Below, one piece after another: positions 1-8,948 of a DNA stretch of 64,000 nt; position 1 is the first letter of the stretch; each line of letters begins with the position of its first letter. The stretch is from CAYXSX01 sp964467925 (lineage in GTDB: Bacteria; Pseudomonadota; Alphaproteobacteria; Micavibrionales; Micavibrionaceae). The notes under the pieces are model-generated. The model had not been told where the DNA came from. It made no database searches and saw only the letters and a program-made list of their open reading frames with translations. The stretch lies in NCBI GenBank assembly GCA_964467925.1, contig CAYXSX010000007.1, forward strand, positions 11,882 through 75,881. Direction: 5' to 3'. A program made the position numbers and the translations under genes.

Positions 1-917
1 ATTTTCGCATCCGTAAGCTGCTCCAGCGCTTTCAGCGCATCCTCATCCCTTGCGCTTTCGAGGTCGCCGATGCGAAGCTGCGATATTCCCGCCCCGACAA
101 GGTTTACAAGCTCGCGCGCGGTGGGCACGCGGCTTGAATAAACTTGGCCGGGTTCAATCTTCAGCCCCTCCCGCGCAGCGATCATCAGGGCGCGGGCCAG
201 CGGGTGGAGGATAAAGCTGTATTTTACATCCCGCTTTTCCATGGTCTCCGACGTATAACCGATGGTCGGGTGGCGGATGGTCAGAATAGAAAAACGCTTG
301 CCGCCCGCATCCTCCGCGACGGCCAGCGCAAAGGGCTCGTCCTTCATCTCTCCGTGCGCCTTTGCGATCAGTTCGTCAAAGCTACCGTCAAACGGCGCGA
401 TGCACGGCGGGCTTTCCACCGCGGGCTTATAGCCGGGCGGATGGCGGGAGATAACTTCGAAACGCTGCTCCTTGCGGTAAACCACAAAAACATCGAGCCC
501 GGCCTTTTCCGCGATGCGCATGGACATGGAGTTGAAGGATTCCCCGCGCCGCGCCGCCCAATCCTTATCAAAGCCCTTATGGTCGATATAAAGCGCCTTT
601 ATGCCGGCTTCCGCCATATTCTTCATACAGTTGGGGCAGGGCGGGTCGGTGATGAACAGCGACGCCCCCGCCGTGCGCGGGGCGTGGAGGATACACGCGG
701 TTTCAGCATGGATCGTGCCGCTGGAATTGCCGATGGGTGTTTCCGTGCCGATAGTGCGGACGATGGCGTCCGGCCAGTAATTGGTACGGCTGAGGGAAAA
801 GGGCGCGCCCGCGTGATCGACGCCCGCAATAGTCGCGGCGATCTTGTTATCCGGATGCGGGCTTTGCGTCACGATATCGACGGCGGCTTGCATGTGGGTG
901 TAGAGAGGAAGTTCCAT
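1..917 (-). CDS. Cytidine/deoxycytidylate deaminase-family protein (3' end outside window)
   Basis: The ORF opens with ATG at 917 and stays open to the window edge, giving at least 305 residues. It shows the zinc-dependent deaminase signature: HAE at residues 70-72 (zinc ligand H70, proton shuttle E72) and PCPNC at 93-97 (zinc ligands C94 and C97). The family hydrolyses the amino group of cytosine- or guanine-type bases. The second half, from about residue 155, has no signature I recognise and makes the protein longer than a plain dCMP deaminase (about 150-190 residues). The substrate cannot be told from sequence. It is divergent from the gene at 1080. Confidence 0.85.
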   Translation of the reverse strand, partial: MELPLYTHMQAAVDIVTQSPHPDNKIAATIAGVDHAGAPFSLSRTNYWPDAIVRTIGTETPIGNSSGTIHAETACILHAPRTAGASLFITDPPCPNCMKNMAEAGIKALYIDHKGFDKDWAARRGESFNSMSMRIAEKAGLDVFVVYRKEQRFEVISRHPPGYKPAVESPPCIAPFDGSFDELIAKAHGEMKDEPFALAVAEDAGGKRFSILTIRHPTIGYTSETMEKRDVKYSFILHPLARALMIAAREGLKIEPGQVYSSRVPTARELVNLVGAGISQLRIGDLESARDEDALKALEQLTDAK

Positions 918-1079
918 AAATTTAACTATTACGTTCTTTACGGTATGTTGTCATCATCCTATCATGTTCAAGATTTTTTCTTCCTCAAGAAGAGAGATAG
1001 ATCTTGCGTTTTCATAATGATTTCTTTATGAAGGGGTAATCACTTTTATATACTTAATTTTGGCTAGGGTTTTTGAGTA

Positions 1080-3485
1080 ATGAGTAAGATTTGGGTTGGC
1101 CGAATAGGCGAACCGCTTTATGAATTTTCTATGACCGACATTCGTGCCGGGGCAGTGCGAGAAGCGGGCATACTTCCCGAATTGTATCAAAGTGACTGGC
1201 CAACTCTCACTTCAGGTGTATCAACGACCGGTGTTGATCGTAAACTGGCAGAACAGCATAATGCCTTGCGTTCTGCGCGTTATGATTTCCCTATTCATTC
1301 TCTGGCCGCGATTGCCCCGCAGCAAGTTTCCGAAGATTCAAAAGAAGCAGAGAGGGATCAGGTCAGTATTGCTGTCGGGAAGCTTTCCAAGGCCCTGCAA
1401 ACTGTCCGCGGCTCTGTAAATAGACTTAACGCGCGTGACAAAAGAAAGGCATTAAGTGAAATAGCAAGGCGCGGCGGAGTTGCCGATGCAGGGCACATTA
1501 TTGCGTTGGCGGATGACCGAAACTCTATCAAAGACGGCGCGTTTTTAGATGTCTTATATGGCTCGCTCAAAAATCACTGGAATCCCGAAGTGCGGGAAAT
1601 TTTTGATGCCGGGCATTTGGTTCCCGGCAAGCGTGTTAAAGAAGTGACTAGCGCTCTTTACGGTCCTTGGAATGAAGCATATCTGCATGAGCAGGCCGAA
1701 CGAGTTCTTGAGGAAATGGGAATAGCGTTTGAAGGCGGTTATCAGATGGACACAACACTTTTCTGGCAACCGTTATTTCCCGGTACTCTCAATTTTCCTG
1801 ATCAAGGGTTTGTTTTAAAAGCGCAAGGGTATCCATTGCGCACTGTACCTAATGTAAAAGATCGTTTTTGGAAGGCTGTTAAAGAAGAGGGGCGCATAAT
1901 CTCCTTTGACCACCTTAGATTGGTGGATCATGCCGGTATTTCGAAAGGAACAACAGAAGCCGAACTGAAGGAAAAAAACCCTCTGCACCCTTATTTTATA
2001 AACAGGGCATCCCCTGGCAGAGCTATGGTCGCCAGTGCAGAAGTTATGGGGATACGAAATGCGCGTAGCGAAAAAAGCACGTCCTTCCCCAAGCGCCCCT
2101 CCATGCCCAAAGACAGAAAGCCAAAGACGGTGGCTTCAAGCGCTGCCTTTTTAACTGGAGGCCCCAAAAGGCAAGAAATTCTAAATACAGTTAAATTGCC
2201 TAAATCCGGGAATGGAGTTTCTTCCATGAACCTGTCCATGTCAAACGGCGGCTTTAAAGATTTAAGAGAGCTTGAGGTTAAGCTGCATAGTAGCGGGCAG
2301 GCATTTATCATACAGAATCCAAGGCAATTTAAGGCGGAGGCTTCTAGCGACATTTTGGGTAAAAATGATAAACCGGTTTCTGCAGAGGACTTAAGTTTAC
2401 TGCAACGACTGGAAACGGATTTGATGTTTGCCTACATGATTACCATGTCCACCCAGTCAGGGGCGCCTAATCATTTTGGGCGGGCGCATCTTGTGGAGGG
2501 AAGTTATTTTAAAGAGCATGGGCTTTGGCACCCTGATTTTTGTACCTTTGGTCTAGCGGGGGATGAGGAAAAGGAAGCGTATCGGGTTTACGATACACTC
2601 GAAGCGATGCGTGTAGGCTTGAAATCATGGGATCAATCAACTTATCAGCACCATGTGCCGACACCTAAAAACGGGTTTGTCACAGAGGGCGATCTTAAAA
2701 AAATCCTAGGTGTGGAAAGTTTCGGTTACGTTGCTGCGAGTTACGGCAGCGCAAGCTCTTATCTTGATCTGGCCTATAAGGACGCCTTTGATCTTAACTA
2801 TGAAATGTCACGCCGAGGCATGATGACTGTCGATGGCGGAGGAACGCGCTCTGCCATGCTGGGAATGCGTATGGGCGTTTTGAAAGCCATGCGGGAAGGA
2901 TACCCTGTTTTTAACCTTGGTGTACGGTCTGAAACAGATGTTTCACCTTTGGAGGGTAATATTGAAACGCTGATCGAAGAGCAGGGATTCCAATATTTTA
3001 AGGGTGAAGATCCGCGCCATCTTCATTTTGCTGATAGGCAAATGCATATCCTGAAAATGCAAAGGCTTCTTGCCCGTCAGGCTATTATCGCGAGTATATC
3101 ACACATCGCCCCATTCTTTGCGGGTGGTAAAGGAACGGTTGTCGAAAAATGCATTACCCGCTTGCATAATGCCCGCGTGCAAATTTTTGGTCACGGGCTT
3201 TTTCCCGGTTTTGAATCCAATACACGTATTATTCCGATTGTCGATGTGGATCACGAATTCGAATACATGGGCGAACTGCGTAAAATCTGGGATATGGTGA
3301 ATGCGCCATATACGCAAAAGCAGTTGGAATGGATGGGGACGAAAAGTTTTTCAGGTGAGTGGCGTGTTGAGGAAGCTCTGGATTTTATAATACATCATGG
3401 TCGCAGTCTTGGTTTTGATATGGATGAACGTGAACCTGTAAATCTTAATAGATATCCGGCCAGTCCGGAACCTGTTTGTGCTTAG
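1080..3485 (+). CDS. Large protein with C-terminal LOG-like Rossmann domain
   Basis: 801 residues. From about residue 555 to 740 the sequence resembles the LOG / lysine-decarboxylase-like nucleotide-binding fold: YGSASSYLDLAY, then GGGTRSAMLG near 585, and GGKGTVVEK near 680, which matches the family PGGxGTxxE motif with Ala in place of Pro. LOG proteins usually have about 180-300 residues and many release cytokinin-type bases from nucleoside monophosphates. The first 550 residues are not recognised and have no membrane segment or signal peptide. The start is ATG at 1080; the AGGG upstream is loosely spaced. It is followed by lpd after 77 bases. A second LOG gene lies at 19736-20638. Function unknown; the fold call rests on motifs only. 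Confidence 0.75.
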   Translation: MSKIWVGRIGEPLYEFSMTDIRAGAVREAGILPELYQSDWPTLTSGVSTTGVDRKLAEQHNALRSARYDFPIHSLAAIAPQQVSEDSKEAERDQVSIAVGKLSKALQTVRGSVNRLNARDKRKALSEIARRGGVADAGHIIALADDRNSIKDGAFLDVLYGSLKNHWNPEVREIFDAGHLVPGKRVKEVTSALYGPWNEAYLHEQAERVLEEMGIAFEGGYQMDTTLFWQPLFPGTLNFPDQGFVLKAQGYPLRTVPNVKDRFWKAVKEEGRIISFDHLRLVDHAGISKGTTEAELKEKNPLHPYFINRASPGRAMVASAEVMGIRNARSEKSTSFPKRPSMPKDRKPKTVASSAAFLTGGPKRQEILNTVKLPKSGNGVSSMNLSMSNGGFKDLRELEVKLHSSGQAFIIQNPRQFKAEASSDILGKNDKPVSAEDLSLLQRLETDLMFAYMITMSTQSGAPNHFGRAHLVEGSYFKEHGLWHPDFCTFGLAGDEEKEAYRVYDTLEAMRVGLKSWDQSTYQHHVPTPKNGFVTEGDLKKILGVESFGYVAASYGSASSYLDLAYKDAFDLNYEMSRRGMMTVDGGGTRSAMLGMRMGVLKAMREGYPVFNLGVRSETDVSPLEGNIETLIEEQGFQYFKGEDPRHLHFADRQMHILKMQRLLARQAIIASISHIAPFFAGGKGTVVEKCITRLHNARVQIFGHGLFPGFESNTRIIPIVDVDHEFEYMGELRKIWDMVNAPYTQKQLEWMGTKSFSGEWRVEEALDFIIHHGRSLGFDMDEREPVNLNRYPASPEPVCA

Positions 3486-3562
3486 TGCTTCGCCTCTTTA
3501 CAAACCTTCTCTATCGTTATACCTCTTTCTACGAAATTTAATCCGTGAAAGAGGGTAGGTGC

Positions 3563-4960
3563 ATGTCCGAAAATAAGTATGACGTAATCGTAATTGGTGC
3601 GGGTCCGGGCGGGTATGTCGCGGCCATCCGCTGTGCGCAGCTGGGGCTTAAAACCGCATGCGTGGAAAAGCGCGATACTCTGGGCGGCACATGCCTGAAT
3701 ATCGGTTGTATCCCTTCCAAGGCAATGCTTCATGCCTCTGAAGTTTATGAAGAAGCCTCGCATCACATGGCTGCGCTGGGCGTCAAGACCAAGGGTGTGA
3801 GCCTCGATCTTCCGGCTATGATGAAACATAAGGACGACGTGGTCGAAGCCAACACCAAGGGCATCGAGTTTCTGTTCAAAAAGAACAAGGTGGACTGGCT
3901 GAAAGGCACGGGCTCCATCCCCGAGGCGGGCAAGGTGAATGTGGGCGGCACGATTTACGAGGCCGATTCAATCATCATCGCTAGCGGTTCGGATGTTATT
4001 TCTCTTCCCGGTATCGAGATTGATGAAAAACAGATCGTAAGCTCCACCGGCGCGCTGGAGCTTAAGGAAGTTCCCAAATCCATGATCGTGATCGGCGGCG
4101 GGGTTATCGGGCTCGAGATGGGCGCGGTATGGCGCCGCCTTGGCGCGGAAGTAACCGTAGTCGAGTTTCAGGACAACATTCTTCCCGGTATGGACGGCGA
4201 AGTGCGCAAAGAAGCGCTCAAGCTGTTCAAAAAGCAGGGTATGAATTTCAAACTCTCCAGCAAGGTGACCGGCGCGGTAAAAACCAAGCGCGACGTGGCG
4301 GTGAAGATCGAACCCGCCTCCGGTGAAGGTGACGGAGAAGCGCTGATTGCCGATATCGTGCTGATGGCGATTGGCCGCAAACCCTATGTGGAAAATCTGG
4401 GCCTTGATATTCTGGACATGGAAATGACCCAGCGCGGCCAGATCAAGGTGGATGAATTTTTTGAAACTTCAGTCGAGGGTATTTACGCCATCGGTGATGT
4501 GATCGAGGGCCCAATGCTGGCCCATAAAGCCGAAGACGAGGGCGTCATTCTGGCCGAAATGCTGGCGGGCGAAAGCGGCCATATTGATTACGATAAAATT
4601 CCCGCCGTTGTTTACACATGGCCGGAAATCGCCAGCGTTGGCAAGACGCAGGAACAGCTCGAGGAAGCGGGCGTCGATTTCAAGGTCGGAAAATTCCCCT
4701 TCATGGCCAATGGCCGGGCGCGGGCGATGAACGCCACAGACGGTTTTGTGAAAATCCTTTCTGATGCCAAAACCGACCGCGTGCTAGGCGCGCATATGAT
4801 CGGTCCGAATGTCGGCGATCTGATGTCAGAAGTCGTAACCGTCATGGAATTTGACGGCACGGCGGAAGATATCGCCCGCATTTGTCACTCCCACCCGACC
4901 CTGACCGAAGTGGTCAAGGAAGCGGCACTGGCGGTGCACAAACGGCCTATTCACATTTAA
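3563..4960 (+). CDS. lpd: Dihydrolipoamide dehydrogenase (E3)
   Basis: 465 residues, the usual E3 length. It oxidises the dihydrolipoyl groups of 2-oxoacid dehydrogenase complexes or the glycine cleavage system with FAD and NAD+. Visible motifs are the FAD-binding GAGPGGYVAA at 12-21, the redox disulfide in GGTCLNIGCIPSKA (C44 and C49), the NAD-binding GGGVIGLEMG, the second FAD motif YAIGDV, and the C-terminal catalytic HPTLTE (H444, E449). ATG at 3563 is chosen over the upstream GTG at 3545 because AGGGTAGG lies just before it. No E1 or E2 genes lie nearby, so the partner complex is not shown. Confidence 0.97.
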   Translation: MSENKYDVIVIGAGPGGYVAAIRCAQLGLKTACVEKRDTLGGTCLNIGCIPSKAMLHASEVYEEASHHMAALGVKTKGVSLDLPAMMKHKDDVVEANTKGIEFLFKKNKVDWLKGTGSIPEAGKVNVGGTIYEADSIIIASGSDVISLPGIEIDEKQIVSSTGALELKEVPKSMIVIGGGVIGLEMGAVWRRLGAEVTVVEFQDNILPGMDGEVRKEALKLFKKQGMNFKLSSKVTGAVKTKRDVAVKIEPASGEGDGEALIADIVLMAIGRKPYVENLGLDILDMEMTQRGQIKVDEFFETSVEGIYAIGDVIEGPMLAHKAEDEGVILAEMLAGESGHIDYDKIPAVVYTWPEIASVGKTQEQLEEAGVDFKVGKFPFMANGRARAMNATDGFVKILSDAKTDRVLGAHMIGPNVGDLMSEVVTVMEFDGTAEDIARICHSHPTLTEVVKEAALAVHKRPIHI

Positions 4961-5490
4961 TAAGGGGCGGGGGCGTCTCTATTATCGACCACCAGCTTGA
5001 TGCCGCCAGAGGCTTGACCGTCGGGCATAGGGGTTGTGTTTGTGACAGGTGCGTTTCCTCGAGATGGAAAAGCTAGAATGTCGGCCGTTTGAAAGGCGCC
5101 TTCAAGGAATTTTTCTCGCTCAGCGGCGGGCACTCTTCCCCGGGCATCCGGTATCCAGCTGATTGGTGAATTCGCCAAAGCATCAAAGGAGGTTATTTTA
5201 CGGAAGCGTTCCGGTATTTGGCGTTCGAAAGGTATGCTTAAGTCCAACCCTACTATAAACGAATAACATTCCCCAGCTTTTACTGCTTGTTCATGAAACT
5301 TTCTTACAGTGGTAGAAAAATCTTGCGCTCGCTCAAGAGACCTAGATGTTATTGCGGAGGCGTATTCCATTGAAAGGCTATTACAAAATATAATGATATA
5401 GCGAAGCTTCATCGCCTTGGAGGTATCATAGATATATCTTAAGTTTTTAATTAACTCTGAATACTCGGGTTCGGCAACTTCTATAGACAT
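4957..5490 (-). CDS. Unknown protein, paralogue of the upstream gene
   Basis: 177 residues from ATG at 5490, chosen because GAGG lies just upstream; the frame is open further but has no better start. It shares a conserved core with the 157-residue product of 5547-6020: FIVGLDLSIPFERQI against FICGFDLRGSFDQAI, and SPISWIPDARGRVPAAER against SPVDWIPDQYWMIPAADR. The N-termini also align in length. No known domain, signal peptide or membrane segment is recognised. The two genes run in the same direction 56 bases apart and probably share a transcript. The C-terminal tail after about residue 145 is low in structure (Pro, Asp, Gly). Confidence 0.8.
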   Translation of the reverse strand: MSIEVAEPEYSELIKNLRYIYDTSKAMKLRYIIIFCNSLSMEYASAITSRSLERAQDFSTTVRKFHEQAVKAGECYSFIVGLDLSIPFERQIPERFRKITSFDALANSPISWIPDARGRVPAAEREKFLEGAFQTADILAFPSRGNAPVTNTTPMPDGQASGGIKLVVDNRDAPAPY

Positions 5491-5546
5491 AACAACCTCA
5501 TTTTTGTTATGTCTAATTAAACTTTCCCAATATTGCAAGAGATAAG

Positions 5547-6020
5547 TTAAAGGGCGCTGGCGACGGCTTCCTCGGGTCGGTGAAAATTTCCGCTCAATTG
5601 TGCCGCTTCCTTTTGCATCCTTGCAGTCCGGTCGGCGGCCGGGATCATCCAATATTGATCGGGAATCCAGTCAACGGGGCTTTTTACAAGTGCGGCCAGT
5701 ATCTCCATTTGTGTCCGTGCTTGCGCTTGCGTGGGCCAAAGCGCCGATATCGCCTGATCAAACGATCCTCTTAAATCAAATCCGCAGATAAATTGCCAAC
5801 TCCGACCGGCGCGGTTCTCCCGTTGAAGGAATTCGTCTCGTTGGTGTTCTGTGTTGGGGTGGGAATATATTTGCAAATATTTATAGACTGGCGTATCCGC
5901 CGCCTGGTCTCCGTTCCAATAGGCTGCGAGGTAGTTGCTGCCGCGGTTGGTAAAATGTTCGAACGCTTCACGCAGTGTGCCCAGTACGGTGGGCGCTTCC
6001 GGTACAAAGATAGTAGACAT
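5547..6020 (-). CDS. Unknown protein, paralogue of the downstream gene
   Basis: 157 residues, ATG at 6020 preceded by GGGAG. It carries the same WIPD...PAA(D/E)R core as the following gene, so the pair arose by tandem duplication and then diverged strongly. Trp and Tyr are frequent (YLAAYW, SWQF, DWIPDQYW). I recognise no family. It is divergent from the small gene at 6208. Confidence 0.8.
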   Translation of the reverse strand: MSTIFVPEAPTVLGTLREAFEHFTNRGSNYLAAYWNGDQAADTPVYKYLQIYSHPNTEHQRDEFLQRENRAGRSWQFICGFDLRGSFDQAISALWPTQAQARTQMEILAALVKSPVDWIPDQYWMIPAADRTARMQKEAAQLSGNFHRPEEAVASAL

Positions 6021-6207
6021 ATTTACTCCCGTTTTTATTTTCAGAATTAAGGCAATATTTCGAGGGAGGCAATGTGCGGCGCAGCAAAATTACCCGTTTT
6101 GTTCACAGGCGGTAATTATCGACAACCATGACGGCGGTGCAGCATGGAATTTTGTTGAGTTTGAGGCAGAGCGTGGATAATTTCCAAAACTTTATAGCTT
6201 GTGAGAG

Positions 6208-6561
6208 ATGATGAGTAACAAACCCCGTTTTCATGAAATATTCGAGCAACAGGTTCAGGACGCACTTGATCCGGACAGGCAACGTGCTGTTGTGGACGAA
6301 ATTACAGCACTGCAAATAAGGATGCGGTGGTACCATTATAACCGAATGGAGATGCCGGTCCGTATTCATGACTTCTATGATAACACTCTTGTGGACCTCA
6401 ATCGTCTGGACTTCGAGTTGGATGGTTCAGTTCCACAGGATATTGCCCGTTTGGTCATGCAGGGTTTTTTTCCAAATGTCCCACCTGAGTATGAAAACAT
6501 AGGGCCTCGTCATGGGACGTTAAGTATAACACAAGGTAGGCCTGCACTTGGCATTTCCTAA
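6208..6561 (+). CDS. Small unknown protein
   Basis: 117 residues from ATG ATG at 6208/6211; a weak GAGAG precedes it, so either codon may be used. The protein is acidic and mostly predicted helical (EIFEQQVQDAL, DRQRAVVDEITALQI). There is no signal peptide or known motif. Coding potential is supported by clean codon use and by position between divergent and codirectional genes. Confidence 0.6.
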   Translation: MMSNKPRFHEIFEQQVQDALDPDRQRAVVDEITALQIRMRWYHYNRMEMPVRIHDFYDNTLVDLNRLDFELDGSVPQDIARLVMQGFFPNVPPEYENIGPRHGTLSITQGRPALGIS

Positions 6562-6661
6562 ATCATACACAACCGCTTCGGCGGTGCAGCAACGATTTTC
6601 GTTGTCTCTAAAGCCGCGTCATTTACATTCGCGGAAATTATTTTTTGAAGGAGAAAAACCC

Positions 6662-6850
6662 ATGCCTGAAGGTTCTAATTCACCGAAGCGCCCGCCTATT
6701 ACAAGAAGTTTTACTTTTGCCTCTTTCGACGAGTTTGACCCCTCTCATGTTGTAGCGGCTGATGCCGGACGTTCCAGACGCTCGCCCGCAGATGCTCCTG
6801 CCCCCGCAACTCAAGGCGGAGACGTTTCTCATCCGGCGGCTGAACGTTAA
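6662..6850 (+). CDS. Small Pro/Ser-rich microprotein
   Basis: 62 residues from ATG at 6662, with AAGGAG seven bases upstream. The frame opens earlier at 6548, but only this start has a ribosome binding site. Composition is Pro-, Ala- and Ser-rich and probably disordered (RPPITRSFTFASFDEF, SPADAPAPATQGG). It converges on xerC and overlaps its last four bases. Function unknown. Confidence 0.6.
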   Translation: MPEGSNSPKRPPITRSFTFASFDEFDPSHVVAADAGRSRRSPADAPAPATQGGDVSHPAAER

Positions 6851-7875
6851 GACCGCGGGTGTGCGGCCTTATAGATTTTCATTAATTCGGCGGCGTTGAT
6901 CTCGGTATAGCGCTGGGTGGTGCTTAAGCTCGCATGGCCCAGCAATTCCTGTATCTCGCGCAAATTCGCGCCGTTTTCCAGCAGATGTGTGGCGAAGCTG
7001 TGGCGCAGGGCATGCGGCGTTGCGTTCTCGGGCAGGTCTAACATCTTGCGAAGGCCCCGCATCGCCTTTTGTGCTACGCCCTGATTAAGCCGCCCGCCGC
7101 GCGCGCCGCGGAATAGGGGTGCATTTTTGTCGCTTTCCCACGGACAAACGGAAATGTAATGATTGAGCGTGTTTTCCACTAACTCGATAACAGGAATCTC
7201 TCGTTCCTTATTACCTTTTCCTTTAACACGCAGCACCCCCATATTGTCATCCCGGGCTTGTCCCGGGATCCATTCATCCGCTTGGTGAGATTTGAGGGAT
7301 GGATTCCGGCCTTCGCCGGAATGACGAAGATGGCTTATATCTTTCATATTCAGCGACAACGCCTCATCAATCCGTAGGCCGCAGCCGTAGAGGAGCGTAA
7401 AGAGCGCCTGATCCCGCGCGCCGACCCAATCCTGCGCAGCCATGAAGGATGCGTTTTCCACCACGCCCAGCGCCTGCGCCCTATGGAGCGGGCGGGGGAG
7501 CTTGTGCGCCAGTTTGGGCGTGCGCACCGTGCCGATGGCCGCGTTGTGCATGATCCCCTGTTTGTCCAGCCAGCGCAGCAGGTTCTTGACCCCGGAAAGG
7601 GAACGCGCGCGGCTGGCGTTGCCAGTGCCGTCCATCGCCTTGCGCGACATCCACGCGCGGAAATCGCGCAATGATACGCCGGAAAGATCGTCGAGCGAAG
7701 GCGCTTTGCCGATATGGCCGCGCAGGAAGGTGAGGAAATGAGTGACGTCCCCGCTATAGGCGCGCAAAGTATGGCGTGAAACATTCTTTTCCACGCGCAA
7801 ATACGCCAGCCATTTTTCAAGGCAGGCAGTGAGGTCGGGAGCGCAAAGGGCGAGGGTTTCGGGTTTTAATGTCAT
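6847..7875 (-). CDS. xerC: Tyrosine recombinase XerC with an in-frame repeat insertion
   Basis: 342 residues. Site-specific recombinase that, with XerD, resolves chromosome dimers at dif. It has an N-terminal SAM-like DNA-binding domain and the catalytic set: Arg in GCGLRIDEAL, Lys in VKGKGNKERE, His/Arg in HALRHSFATHLL, His in LGHASLSTTQRYT and its Tyr. Between the catalytic Arg and Lys (about residues 184-210) lies an extra segment starting HSGEGRNPSLKSHQADEW, which is the translation of the palindromic repeat at 7246-7325. The start at 7875 is preferred over 7884 because AGGA from the upstream repeat gives a ribosome binding site. Together with the DUF484 gene, tal and priA it forms a common alphaproteobacterial neighbourhood. 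Confidence 0.95.
   Translation of the reverse strand: MTLKPETLALCAPDLTACLEKWLAYLRVEKNVSRHTLRAYSGDVTHFLTFLRGHIGKAPSLDDLSGVSLRDFRAWMSRKAMDGTGNASRARSLSGVKNLLRWLDKQGIMHNAAIGTVRTPKLAHKLPRPLHRAQALGVVENASFMAAQDWVGARDQALFTLLYGCGLRIDEALSLNMKDISHLRHSGEGRNPSLKSHQADEWIPGQARDDNMGVLRVKGKGNKEREIPVIELVENTLNHYISVCPWESDKNAPLFRGARGGRLNQGVAQKAMRGLRKMLDLPENATPHALRHSFATHLLENGANLREIQELLGHASLSTTQRYTEINAAELMKIYKAAHPRS
7246..7325. repeat. GTCAT...ATGAC palindromic repeat inside xerC
   Basis: Two hairpin units: GTCATCCCGGGCTTG running into CCCGGGATCC, then GGATTCCGGC running into GCCGGAATGAC. It is read in frame as part of XerC and encodes about 27 residues. The same architecture is seen at 24385-24512. Confidence 0.9.
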
Positions 7876-7879
7876 ACAC

Positions 7880-8007
7880 GTCATCCTGAGCGGAGCGCCG
7901 ACAGGCGCGTAGTCGACCCGCTGCGCCAGCGCGGCGAGAGGATCTCTAGTATAGCATACCAGATCCTTCGATGCGCGCTCATTTCATTCGCGCTTACTCA
8001 GGATGAC
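7880..8007. repeat. GTCAT...ATGAC palindromic repeat between xerC and the DUF484 gene
   Basis: 128 bp. It opens GTCATCCTGAGCGGAGCG and closes CTTACTCAGGATGAC, with the inner pair GAGGATCTC / AGATCCTTC. Its left end supplies the likely ribosome binding site of xerC. Confidence 0.85.
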
Positions 8008-8018
8008 GGAGATAAGGG

Positions 8019-8735
8019 TTATTTATGTGGAAGTTCTAACCACATTCTGAACGCGCGTTCCAGCACGCGGGCGAGGAAGAGGATCTGGTCGGTCGCCTGA
8101 CCTTCCGCGAACATGGCGGGGTCGCGGCTGCCAAAGGCCAGAATGGCGGGCGGTGTGTTCACCGAAATGCCAATACGCAGCAGAATTTGTGAGCGCACCA
8201 ATGTCGCCCCGCCGCCGTAAACGGCTTCAATGCCGCTGATGTTATCCTGTAACAAGACCTCTTTGCCCTCCATCCATTTATCGACCGTGCCTTCGGGGAT
8301 AACGCGAATGCCCGAGGTGTCGACATGGGGAATGTCAGAGCCTTCCGATTCCACCAGAAAAACGGTGATGTCCACGTTCAGGATGCTGGCAAGGTCCATG
8401 GTAATAGTATGGATGAAATCGTCGAAACTATTGGCCTCAAGCAGGCGCAAAACCGCATCGTGGACGCGTTTCTGGTTGTTCATATTGGCACGGGAATTCT
8501 CGATAATTTCCTGCGCCGTGCCCACAACCTTTTCTTTTTCCTGCTTTAACCGTTCGATCGCATAAGCCTGAAAATCTGCCACCTGGCCGCGGCGCGGGCG
8601 TTCCTTGGCGGGCAGGAGCAATTCAAGCGATTCAGGATGTTCTTTGATAAAATTCGGATTCTCGCGCAAATAGGCGAGAACGTCTTGATGGCTGGTCATG
8701 GGCTGTTCTATTTGTTCGGAGGGAGCATCGGACAT
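8019..8735 (-). CDS. DUF484 family protein
   Basis: 238 residues. The N-terminal motif DVLAYLRENPNFIKEHPESL is typical of DUF484. Helical coiled-coil sequence follows (residues about 50-100), then a GAF-like domain (VDITVFLVES, VLLQDNISG). The family has no firm biochemical role; it commonly sits next to xerC, as here. ATG at 8735 is preferred; the frame extends to a GTG at 8750 that lies in the adjoining repeat. Confidence 0.9.
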   Translation of the reverse strand: MSDAPSEQIEQPMTSHQDVLAYLRENPNFIKEHPESLELLLPAKERPRRGQVADFQAYAIERLKQEKEKVVGTAQEIIENSRANMNNQKRVHDAVLRLLEANSFDDFIHTITMDLASILNVDITVFLVESEGSDIPHVDTSGIRVIPEGTVDKWMEGKEVLLQDNISGIEAVYGGGATLVRSQILLRIGISVNTPPAILAFGSRDPAMFAEGQATDQILFLARVLERAFRMWLELPHK

Positions 8736-8745
8736 AGTTAAATTT

Positions 8746-8939
8746 ACCACGAATAAACACGAATGGACATGAATAAAATATATGAACTACAGAGCGCGCA
8801 GAGATAAACAGAGGATAAATACTGTCTGATTTTATACAGAAAAATATGTTTTGGGTTCTGTTTTCCGGCGTTCTAAAACTCTGCGTGCTCTTGCGGGCTC
8901 TGTAGTTAAAATTCGTGTTTATTCGTGTCTATTCGTGGT
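8746..8939. repeat. Nested inverted repeat, outer arms ACCACGAATAAACACGAAT
   Basis: The left arm begins ACCACGAATAAACACGAATG and the right arm ends ATTCGTGTCTATTCGTGGT. Inside is a second inverted repeat, 8785-8907, with ends AACTACAGAG and CTCTGTAGTT. The inner element recurs at 12797-12920. Confidence 0.85.
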
Positions 8940-8948
8940 TCAAAAATC

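Noticed and set aside
144..1031. 295-residue plus-strand ORF
   Set aside because: It is antisense to the deaminase-family gene, which has clear zinc motifs; no ribosome binding site or known domain.
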